A stretch of 64,000 bases of DNA from CAYLLT01 sp964384465 (GTDB lineage Bacteria > Planctomycetota > Phycisphaerae > UBA1845 > PWPN01). The notes under the pieces were generated by a model, which was given only the letters and a program-made list of their open reading frames with translations, had not been told where the DNA came from and ran no database searches. The stretch is from positions 5,799 through 69,798 of the forward strand of contig CAYLLT010000017.1 of assembly GCA_964384465.1 (NCBI GenBank), given 5' to 3'. Of the stretch, positions 49,328-56,777 are shown piece by piece; position 1 is the stretch's first letter; each line of letters opens with the position of its first letter. The translations under genes were made by a program, and so were the position numbers.

Positions 49328-50380
49328 ATGCAGGCACTGACTCAGACCCAGTTTGACGCGCTGGCCGAGGGGCAGACGAACGAGTTCGTGCGCCGCTGCG
49401 CGGCCGCCCTGCGCGCGGCGTTCCCGGCTGAGACAAAATCCCTCTCCGAGCAGCAGCTCGCCGATTTCGCGCGGGCCAGCGCCGCCCAGGCGCGGTCGTC
49501 CCGGATCGTCCGCGAGCGCGACGCCTGCCGCCTTGCGGAAATGCATGTCATCTTCGGCCGGAAATGGATCGACAACGACCAGGCTCCCTGGGGTTTGCCG
49601 ATTCTGAATGAAACAGGTGTTGGCGGCGGCGCCCGCATGGATCTGCTTTTCGCCGCCGCCGTCTGGAGCATGGAGAAAAAGGGCCGCGTGATCCCGCCCG
49701 CCGATCTGCGTGCCTCCGCCGCCCGGTCCGCGTTTGAAGACCTGTGGCGGGCGAGGGGGCACCTGAAAAGACGCTCGCTCAGCCTCGCCGCATTCGATCG
49801 CGACGAGCGAACGGCATGGCTGCAAGCTTACGAGACGGCGCTGGTCGATGTGGCCCCTTACGTCCAGACGCGGGAACCGCCCGCCGACGCCGCCGGCATC
49901 GAACTGTTGTCGAGCGACCAATCCATCGGCTCGCCCATCGTGTTGCAGGCGGGTACTGTGGAAAGTCCGAACGTCGGCTGGTGCCGCGACGCCGTCGGGC
50001 AGATCGTTGATGCGTCGGTCGCATGCATCCGGACGATGGACGATTGGCTCGTCGATTCATTCTCTGATCCGAGAAGCGCGCAGCGGGCCGAGGCGGGCGC
50101 GTGGCACCAGATCGCGGCCGCTCAGCGACGTGGGCCGCCGCTTCAAGCGTTGTCATCCAGCGCCCGGATCGCCGGCGCGGCTGTTGACGCGATCCGTAAA
50201 GCCGGGCCGAACTGGCTCAAAGGGGCACAGACGATCTCCCGCGAGAAACCCGCGCGGCGAACCGCCGTCGATCTGATGCTCAAGATCGGCGACCGCCTGG
50301 TGTTCGACTGGACCGAAACACTAAACCCTTATGGCCCGCGGATCACGCCGTACGATGCGTGGGTCGAGGGCGCGGGATGA
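49328..50380 (+). CDS. Unknown spike-operon protein
   Basis: A 350-residue soluble protein. Its first 120 residues (LTQTQFDALAEGQTNEFVRR ... FVRRCAAALRAAFP, then RERDACRLAEMHVIFGRKW) resemble, by recall, a small helical domain often encoded beside PAAR/LysM genes in T6SS spike loci. The remaining 230 residues are not recognised and include MDDWLVDSFSDPRSAQ and WTETLNPYGPRITPYDAW. It lies directly upstream of the DUF4123-type adaptor, which would fit a cargo or chaperone role. AAGGGGG precedes ATG 49328. Confidence 0.65.
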   Translation: MQALTQTQFDALAEGQTNEFVRRCAAALRAAFPAETKSLSEQQLADFARASAAQARSSRIVRERDACRLAEMHVIFGRKWIDNDQAPWGLPILNETGVGGGARMDLLFAAAVWSMEKKGRVIPPADLRASAARSAFEDLWRARGHLKRRSLSLAAFDRDERTAWLQAYETALVDVAPYVQTREPPADAAGIELLSSDQSIGSPIVLQAGTVESPNVGWCRDAVGQIVDASVACIRTMDDWLVDSFSDPRSAQRAEAGAWHQIAAAQRRGPPLQALSSSARIAGAAVDAIRKAGPNWLKGAQTISREKPARRTAVDLMLKIGDRLVFDWTETLNPYGPRITPYDAWVEGAG

Positions 50381-50394
50381 AGGAGGCGCATCCG

Positions 50395-50955
50395 ATGCAA
50401 ACGAATCCGATCGTCGACCGGCTCGCCGCCATACTCGAGAGCGCCGCGCGCGGCGAATCGCATTACATGGTCGTTGACGCCGCCCGGGATATCGATATCC
50501 CCGCTCTCGGCCGCCAGGAGCAGGGGCCCTGCCAGTCGCTGTATTCCGGCCCCTCCGGCGACATGCTCGCCGATGTCGCGCCGTATCTGCTCACGGTTCA
50601 GCCGCGCGGGCAGCGCCTTCGCTGGCTGGCGGAGCACTGGGGCGAAAATGCGGGTATCCTGCTGCGCGCGCGTGCAGATCACGCCGCCGTGCGCGAACAT
50701 CTGCGCGAGTGGCTGGTGGTCATGGCGCCGCAGAAGAGTGAAACGTACCTGTTCCGCTTTTATGATCCGCGCGTGTTGAGCGCGTTTCTGCCGTCTTGCT
50801 CCGCTACAGACGCCGCCCGGTTCTTCGGCCCGATCGCGGCGATCCATGCCGAGGGGCCCGGCGAAGATGAGTTGATGACGTTCGCACCTGGCAATAGCGG
50901 CGTGTCTGTGCAGACACGCAAGCTGTCCGGCGACCGGGCGGTTGCCGGCAGATAG
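50395..50955 (+). CDS. DUF4123-type T6SS adaptor/chaperone
   Basis: A 186-residue cytoplasmic protein with the layout of DUF4123 (Tap-1/TEC) proteins, which load effectors onto VgrG and are not secreted. Visible features are HYMVVDAARD near residue 22, SLYSG and VAPYLLTVQP, LRWLAEHWGENAGILL, then HLREWLVVMAPQ and the hallmark FRFYDPRVLSAFLP. AGGAGG at 50381-50386 sets ATG 50395. Its presence supports reading the neighbouring genes as spike cargo; which protein it escorts is not shown by sequence. Confidence 0.78.
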   Translation: MQTNPIVDRLAAILESAARGESHYMVVDAARDIDIPALGRQEQGPCQSLYSGPSGDMLADVAPYLLTVQPRGQRLRWLAEHWGENAGILLRARADHAAVREHLREWLVVMAPQKSETYLFRFYDPRVLSAFLPSCSATDAARFFGPIAAIHAEGPGEDELMTFAPGNSGVSVQTRKLSGDRAVAGR

Positions 50956-50960
50956 AGATG

Positions 50961-50986
50961 GTGGGGTCCGCAGAGCGGACCCTACG
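50961..50986. repeat. GTCCGC..GCGGAC palindromic repeat
   Basis: GTGGGGTCCGCAGAGCGGAC followed by CCTACG is a third copy of the 42317-42377 core, between the adaptor gene and the small protein. Confidence 0.7.
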
Positions 50987-51025
50987 CAGACCGTTCAACG
51001 TTCAGGAAAGAAAGGAGATCGTGAC

Positions 51026-51316
51026 ATGAATTCGATCGTCGAAGCGCAAGTGAAGGCATACTGCCGTCATGGCCTGGGGTATAATCCCTACCAGTGCAAT
51101 ACCATCCTCGAGTGCGTTCGGCACCTGGCCCAGAGTGCGGGTTACGACCTGGACGAGCGATTCGCGCGAGCGGGGCTCGGTTCGGGCCCGGAGGGGCGGG
51201 TCGCCTCGGCCATCGTCGATCGGGCCATGGGCGGCAGCAGCCCCGATACGCCGGAGCATACCATCCGTCAGCACACCTATCAGTGGCTGGGGATGAATGT
51301 GCTGAGGGTGGCCTGA
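51026..51316 (+). CDS. Small unknown protein of spike operon
   Basis: A 96-residue protein with three Cys (YCRHGLGYNPYQCNTILECV near the start) and a predicted helical fold. It has no signal peptide or membrane segment. AAAGGAG at 51011-51017 gives a clear ribosome site for ATG 51026. It sits between the DUF4123-type adaptor and the TssB-TssC fusion, so it may belong with either; function unknown. Confidence 0.65.
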   Translation: MNSIVEAQVKAYCRHGLGYNPYQCNTILECVRHLAQSAGYDLDERFARAGLGSGPEGRVASAIVDRAMGGSSPDTPEHTIRQHTYQWLGMNVLRVA

Positions 51317-51445
51317 TCGGCCCATGCGTTCGAACGCAAGTGCCCTTTAGCTGTCGGGCTCCGTGCTGCGCCCTGGCGAGTGCCCGGCGCTGGATGTGCG
51401 GCGGCCCCGTGCGCGTGGCGAGACTTTCAATGACGGAGAACATCC

Positions 51446-53272
51446 ATGACCGATGAGAGCGACATTCCAGAACTCGACATCGACATCCCCATGCCGAAAG
51501 GGCTTTCCATCACCACCGACCGCATGCCCTACCGCATCCTGGTGGTGGGCAACTTCGCAGGCTCCGAAAAAGGGTCGGTGTCCGGCCCGCTGGCCGCCGG
51601 CGTGACCGAAATCACGCCGGACACCTTCGATGAAATCATGCGGGTCGCGCGCCCCTCGGTGAATTTCACCACCTCCGATCCGCTCGCCGGCGGGGGCGTG
51701 ATGGCCGAAGTCGCTCTGCAATTCGATTCACTGCGGGCGCTGGATCCGGCCAACATCGTTCAGCAGCTACCGGCCACGCGGCCGCTCATGCAACTGCGCG
51801 AGCAACTCGTCGCGCGCCTGCGCGGGAAGATATCGCCGTCACAACTTGCGGACGCGGCCTCCAAAGCGACATCGGCGAACCCCGCCCTCGCCTGGCTGAC
51901 CGAGTCGCTCAAGTGGTCGCCGCAGCAGCCCGCCGCCACTCCCGAAGCGGTCAGCAGCGTGCTCGACCAGATCGATCTGGGGGAGCCGGACACCGGCGCG
52001 CCCACGCCGCCCGCGACCTTGACGCCGGTCGGCGAGAGGGTCGCCGCGCTCGCCGGTCAGGGATCGAATATTCCGGCACAGGAAGTTTCCGCCATCCGCC
52101 GAACGCTGGCCGAGATCGACCGGCGCGTCAACGCATGGCTCACCGCCGTGCTGCACTCGCCCCACATCCAGTCGCTGGAGTCGGCCTGGCGATCGCTGGC
52201 CTTTCTTGTCGCGCACACCGAGTTTCGCAAAAACATCCGCGTTTCGGCGATGCACGCATCGCGCGCCGAGCTGACCCAGCGGCTGACAACGCTGCTCATC
52301 GACCCGGTCTTCGATGAGGGGGCCGACAGCCCCGACGTGATCGTGGCGGACGCGCTGTTCAGCAACACCGCACCCGATATCGAGACGCTCGACGAACTGG
52401 CACAGCACGCCGGAAGCCTGCCGGCCCTTGTTCTGGCGGGAGTTTCGCCCGCTTTCTTCGGCGTCAAGCACGCCTGGCAGATCCCCACCCTGCCGGCGAT
52501 GAACAACCTGTTCGATCAGTGGCAGTATGCCAAATGGAAGACGCTTCGCGGCCAATTCTACGCGCGGTCGCTCGGCGTCGTCTTCGGCCGCGGCCTGCTG
52601 CGGACCGCGCAGGGCCACAGTGGCGCGGGCGATCTGGAGTTCGTCTACAAAGAAGAATGCAATACGGATAACGACCTGGTCTGGGCCAGCGGGGCGATGG
52701 CGGGCGCGTGTGCGATCACGCGAAGTTTGGCCGACACCGGCTGGCCGACCGCTATGGCCGGCTTCGTGCACGGCCGCATCGAAGGCTTCACGACGGCCGA
52801 GGGGGGCAAAAAAGGTGAAAAGAAGTTCGGCCCCAGCGACGTGCAGATGACGCAGCCCAAAATTGAAGAGCTCGCCGCCGCCGGCCTCAACGCCGTCCTC
52901 GGCAGCAAGGACCACGATGACGTCATTTTCTGGAACGGCCTCACCGCCGCCCGTCCCGAAAAGATGTCCCACGACGGCTTCCTCGAAATCAGCCTGCCGT
53001 ATCAGCTCTTTGCCGCCCGGCTATCTGTCCTACTGCTCGCGATCAAGCCGCAATTGTCCGGCCTGGCGCCGGAAAAGATCGTGGAAACCGTCACGCAGCA
53101 CGTCCGCCACTGGCTGAAGATTGAAGCGGAACCCACGGCAGAGCAATTGTCCGTTCTCTGTCGCCCCCTCGAAGACGATCCCTCCACGCTGCAACTGGCA
53201 GTCACCGTAACGCCGCCATCAAACATCCTGCCCGGCAGCATCCCGGTCGTACTCGGCTATCGAATTCGTTAA
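51446..53272 (+). CDS. TssB-TssC sheath fusion protein
   Basis: A 608-residue protein joining the two sheath subunits. Residues about 20-120 match TssB (MPYRILVVGNFAG, then EITPDTFDEIMRVARPSVNF and LDPANIVQQLPATRPLM). A linker of about 90 residues includes a Pro/Thr stretch (DTGAPTPPATLTP). Residues about 220-608 match TssC (HIQSLESAWRSLAFLVAHTE, FRKNIRVSAM, then DGFLEISLPYQLFAARLSVL). The operon already has separate tssB and tssC far upstream, so this is an extra, divergent sheath-like protein beside the cargo genes. CGGAGA precedes ATG 51446. It might cap or start the sheath, or act as a TssC2/ImpD-like accessory; the role is unknown. Confidence 0.88.
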   Translation: MTDESDIPELDIDIPMPKGLSITTDRMPYRILVVGNFAGSEKGSVSGPLAAGVTEITPDTFDEIMRVARPSVNFTTSDPLAGGGVMAEVALQFDSLRALDPANIVQQLPATRPLMQLREQLVARLRGKISPSQLADAASKATSANPALAWLTESLKWSPQQPAATPEAVSSVLDQIDLGEPDTGAPTPPATLTPVGERVAALAGQGSNIPAQEVSAIRRTLAEIDRRVNAWLTAVLHSPHIQSLESAWRSLAFLVAHTEFRKNIRVSAMHASRAELTQRLTTLLIDPVFDEGADSPDVIVADALFSNTAPDIETLDELAQHAGSLPALVLAGVSPAFFGVKHAWQIPTLPAMNNLFDQWQYAKWKTLRGQFYARSLGVVFGRGLLRTAQGHSGAGDLEFVYKEECNTDNDLVWASGAMAGACAITRSLADTGWPTAMAGFVHGRIEGFTTAEGGKKGEKKFGPSDVQMTQPKIEELAAAGLNAVLGSKDHDDVIFWNGLTAARPEKMSHDGFLEISLPYQLFAARLSVLLLAIKPQLSGLAPEKIVETVTQHVRHWLKIEAEPTAEQLSVLCRPLEDDPSTLQLAVTVTPPSNILPGSIPVVLGYRIR

Positions 53273-53278
53273 GACAGA

Positions 53279-53692
53279 TCAGACATGTTGGATAATGATG
53301 ATGTTGTCGGGGAGGAATGCGAGCGCTTTCGACACCTCTTCCCAGGGTAGCTCCCCCGGCCCGCATCCCGGCCGCGGCAGTAGTGTCTTGGCGTCGCGAA
53401 CGATTTCAACCAGCTCGTGGGCGCTCCGCGTGATGAACTGAAGGCTCGGCCCGGCCCATTGAAACTGTTTATATGGAAACGAGACCAGCCCGGGCCGGAT
53501 GACGTGCACGTGATTGCCGCGGGAGGCCAGCAGCCGCCCCAGATCGCTGTCCATCCCGTGATAGCGCTTACACGCCTCCATGGCCATGCCGGAGTCCATG
53601 ATCGCCGCACCGTCGGAGGCGACGGCGCCCGTCGTCAAGATGCAGCGGTATTCGGCCGGCTCCAACCACAGATTGCACGCCTTCTCTTTCAT
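53279..53692 (-). CDS. Macro-domain-like (ADP-ribose binding) protein
   Basis: A 137-residue single-domain protein. ILTTGAVASDGAAIMDSGMA near residue 18, RGNHVHVI, VSFPYKQFQWAGPS and LLPRPGCGPGELPWEEV near 106 follow the order seen in a macro-domain-like family that binds or hydrolyses ADP-ribose derivatives (recalled pattern: GAVMGRGxA ... SFPTK ... LPRPGCGxGxLxW). It is transcribed toward the T6SS operon, with only six bases between the stops. It may be unrelated to secretion, or could counter ADP-ribosylating toxins (speculative). The ribosome site is weak (GGTGA). Confidence 0.65.
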   Translation of the reverse strand: MKEKACNLWLEPAEYRCILTTGAVASDGAAIMDSGMAMEACKRYHGMDSDLGRLLASRGNHVHVIRPGLVSFPYKQFQWAGPSLQFITRSAHELVEIVRDAKTLLPRPGCGPGELPWEEVSKALAFLPDNIIIIQHV

Positions 53693-54492
53693 GTATTCAC
53701 CAGCCGTCCCGGGATGTCCGCACGGTCGCTGTATTATCGGCTACGCGATTACCACGGATGATAATGGCACCGTTGGAAGTGGGAACGAATCCGGCCGTGT
53801 CAGTCTTGGGTTCGATACTGCGGCTCTCCCTGAATTGCTGCACCGCGGATGACGCGTCATGCCGCCGATCCTGATTGCGCCTGGCTTAAGCTTATGTCAC
53901 GCAAAGTCTTACTGTTACATTACATACCGTGGCGCCCCGGCCGGTGTCAAGGCCGGCCGATCTGTTCCTGCCAGAAACGCTCCACGTCATTCGATAATCT
54001 TGGTCATGCCTCGACTGGGCAGTCCCCTGAACGAATGGCCAATTTTATAATTGGTGCTGAGATTCATTCTAATTTATGGGGCCATTGATATAATGTCGCA
54101 GGCTTGGAGGGGCGCTTTGGCGCGAAGCTCAAACACTACAACTTTCGCCGACACAAGGGCATAGTGAATTACCGCGATGCGCCGCGAGGTCATCGGTTGA
54201 AGTGACGTGCCCCCAATGATATTATCGGACGCGCCTTTCCGGGCTGCGGTCCGGCGGGATTCCGGCTGCGGGACAATTGCGACGAAAAGTTCCACATACG
54301 ACGCACCTGCTTGGTCGATCTCATCTGTAGTTCGTCCGCGCCGGAACTGTGCGCCATTGGCGGCGGCGCTCACAAGTTAATTGACAACAATCAATTGCGC
54401 GAAACTGGCGGCGCGGTTGACGGGGGCGGAGTCTGTATACGTCGCAGCAACGGGCGGATGGACCGCGGTAGCAAACGCAACCAAGTAGCAAC
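53693..54492. other. 800-base region without recognisable genes
   Basis: The segment is less GC-rich than its surroundings, notably near 53985-54100 (CCAATTTTATAATTGG at 54039-54054 is a 16-base palindrome). Short frames on both strands lack ribosome sites and motifs. A small inverted repeat CCGGCC/GGCCGG lies near 53938-53957. No tRNA or repeat of the families above was seen. It separates the T6SS locus from the polysaccharide genes and may hold a decayed gene or a promoter. Confidence 0.5.
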
Positions 54493-56340
54493 ATGGCACA
54501 GGCACTGATTATTGGAGCGGGCCCGGCGGGGCTGACGGCCGGATACGAGCTTAAAAAGCTCGGCGTACGCTCCACCGTCCTCGAGGCCGACCAGTTGGTC
54601 GGAGGGTTGTCGCGAACGGTCGCCTATCGGGGCTATCGATTCGATATCGGCGGGCATCGGTTCTTCTCAAAGGTTCCCCTGGTCAATGATCTCTGGAACG
54701 AGATGCTGGGCGAAGACTTCCTGGTCCGCCCGCGACTCTCGCGCATCCACTATCGCGGACACTTCTTTGATTATCCGTTGCGGGCGGGCAACGCGCTGGC
54801 CGGCCTGGGGCCCGTCGAAGCGGCATTGGTCTGCCTGAGTTATGCCAAGGCCAGGCTCAGCCCCCACGGGCACGACAACAATTTCGAGCAATGGGTCTCG
54901 CGCCGTTTCGGCCGCCGGCTGTATGAGATTTTCTTCAAAACCTACACGGAGAAAGTCTGGGGCATCCCCTGTGCCGAGATCTCCGCCGACTGGGCCGCCC
55001 AGCGGATCAAAAACCTCTCGTTGTCAGAAGCGCTCCGCAATGCGCTCTTCAGCAAGAACGGCGCCAGCGCGGACGGCAAGATCATCACCACGTTGATCGA
55101 CAAGTTCCATTACCCGCGGCTCGGCCCCGGAATGATGTGGGAAAGCTGCGAGCGGCTGCTGAAGGAAGACGGCAATGAAACGCTTCGCGGCATTCGCGTC
55201 GCCAGCATCCGCCACCGCCACGGGAAGGTGGACTGCATTTACGGCCGCACCGTCTCGGGCGAATCCATCGAGTTCGGCGGAGACCACTTCGTCTCCACCA
55301 TGCCGCTCCGCGAGCTGATTCACGCGCTGGATCCGCTGCCGCCGGATGCGGTGCTTCATGCGGCCAATCGGCTCCGGTATCGAGACTATCTGACGGTCGT
55401 CCTCATCGTGAACCGTCCGGACGTTTTTCCGGACAATTGGATTTATATTCACTCACCCGAAGTAAAGATGGGGCGCATCCAGAACTACAAGAACTGGAGC
55501 CCTGAAATGGTGCCCGATCCCTCGCGCACATCGCTGGGCCTCGAGTACTTCCTCTGGGACAACGACGAGGAGTGGAACTGGCCGCAGGAACGGCTGATCG
55601 AGCTGGGTATCCGCGAGTGCGCGCAAATCGGCCTGATCGAACCGGGCGAGGTCGAGGACGGAACCGTGGTCCGCATGCAGAAGGCGTATCCGGTTTACGA
55701 TCATGTGTATCTGGACCATCTCGGCACGATCAAACAGTACCTGGCCAACTTCAAGAATTTGCAGACCATCGGGCGCAACGGACAGCACCGCTATAATAAC
55801 CAGGATCATTCGATGCTGACCGGCGTCTATGCGGCGCGCAACATCGTCGGCGCCGACTACGACGTGTGGAGCGTGAACGTCGAACAGGAGTATCATGAAG
55901 AAGTGCGGAGCGAAACCGGTAAAGCGACTATAGCGGCCGGGGTACAGGAGCGGCTGGTGCCGGTCCGCGCCCCCGCGCAGCCGGGTCCGTTGACTCCGGA
56001 GGAATTTGTGGAGGCCGCGTTCGCGCGGCTCGATCCGCTGGCGATGGGCGCGTCGGTCGGCCTGGTGAGCAGCGCCGGCCTGATTGCGGCCTCGGTCATC
56101 CTGCTGCTCAAGCAGGGGCCGGTGGTCGGGCCGAATCTCTCCCTGCTGGCCAATTATCTACTGGGATTTGAGGTCTCTTGGACGGGCCTGTGGATTGGGG
56201 CCATCGAAGCCGCTGCCGGGGGGTTCATGCTCGGCTATGTCGGGGCCAGCCTGCGCAACTGGGGGATCACCGCCTATGCCTGGTTGATCAAGCGCCGGGC
56301 CGAAGCCGAGGATCGCCGCGATCTTCTGGATCGCGTATAA
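54493..56340 (+). CDS. FAD-dependent UDP-galactopyranose-mutase-like protein with membrane tail
   Basis: A 615-residue protein. Residues 1-450 form an FAD-binding oxidoreductase/mutase: dinucleotide motif IIGAGPAGLTAGYEL at 6-20, YRFDIGGHRFFSK, and the C-terminal flavin contact TIGRNGQHRYNNQDHSM. Such enzymes act in sugar-nucleotide isomerisation or amine oxidation for surface polysaccharides. Residues about 520-615 add two membrane segments (VGLVSSAGLIAASVILLL and a second near 563-585), absent from usual family members. This tail resembles the whole of the next gene. No strong ribosome site precedes ATG 54493. Confidence 0.85.
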   Translation: MAQALIIGAGPAGLTAGYELKKLGVRSTVLEADQLVGGLSRTVAYRGYRFDIGGHRFFSKVPLVNDLWNEMLGEDFLVRPRLSRIHYRGHFFDYPLRAGNALAGLGPVEAALVCLSYAKARLSPHGHDNNFEQWVSRRFGRRLYEIFFKTYTEKVWGIPCAEISADWAAQRIKNLSLSEALRNALFSKNGASADGKIITTLIDKFHYPRLGPGMMWESCERLLKEDGNETLRGIRVASIRHRHGKVDCIYGRTVSGESIEFGGDHFVSTMPLRELIHALDPLPPDAVLHAANRLRYRDYLTVVLIVNRPDVFPDNWIYIHSPEVKMGRIQNYKNWSPEMVPDPSRTSLGLEYFLWDNDEEWNWPQERLIELGIRECAQIGLIEPGEVEDGTVVRMQKAYPVYDHVYLDHLGTIKQYLANFKNLQTIGRNGQHRYNNQDHSMLTGVYAARNIVGADYDVWSVNVEQEYHEEVRSETGKATIAAGVQERLVPVRAPAQPGPLTPEEFVEAAFARLDPLAMGASVGLVSSAGLIAASVILLLKQGPVVGPNLSLLANYLLGFEVSWTGLWIGAIEAAAGGFMLGYVGASLRNWGITAYAWLIKRRAEAEDRRDLLDRV

Positions 56341-56370
56341 CGATATAATACTCGCGGCCGGAAGAAATAT

Positions 56371-56679
56371 ATGCCGAACAAAGACGCCAGCACATACGAA
56401 GTGAGCCGGGCGGTGGCGCGGCTCAAGGCGGGAATCGTGGCCCTGCTCTTCGCGGCGATCGCCGGGTTCGGCGTGTTCGCCATGACCGCCTGGCTGCTCC
56501 TGAAGGGCGGCGAAAACGTGGGGGCGCATTTGGAGCTGCTTGGCCAGTATTTTATTGGCTACTCGGTCACCTGGAAGGGGGCGTTCATCGGAATGCTCTA
56601 CGGCGCGCTGTGCGGCGGCATCGCCGGCTGGATTATCGGCATGGTGTATAACCGCATCGTCGGCGTCCGCCATCAGTAA
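56371..56679 (+). CDS. Small two-pass membrane protein
   Basis: A 102-residue protein with membrane segments near residues 20-45 (GIVALLFAAIAGFGVFAMTA) and 70-95 (GMLYGALCGGIAGWIIGMVY). The block LGQYFIGYSVTWKGAFIG aligns with LANYLLGFEVSWTGLWIG in the tail of the preceding flavoprotein, so the two share one membrane domain, separate here and fused there. GGAAG precedes ATG 56371. It may form a membrane platform for the mutase; function otherwise unknown. Confidence 0.75.
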   Translation: MPNKDASTYEVSRAVARLKAGIVALLFAAIAGFGVFAMTAWLLLKGGENVGAHLELLGQYFIGYSVTWKGAFIGMLYGALCGGIAGWIIGMVYNRIVGVRHQ

Positions 56680-56777
56680 TGTTCTTGTTCGACTGATGCC
56701 GCCCCATCGATCCATATATCTTTGATTTTTGCGCCGTTGTCGACGTTGTGCCCCGGCGCAATCCCGTTGATCGCCAC

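Noticed and set aside
54089..54094. TATAAT as a -10 box for the polysaccharide operon
   Set aside because: No TTGACA-like box lies 16-18 bases upstream and it is about 400 bases from the first gene.
54074..54373. 99-codon minus-strand frame in the 800-base gap
   Set aside because: No ribosome site, no motif, and composition like a chance frame.
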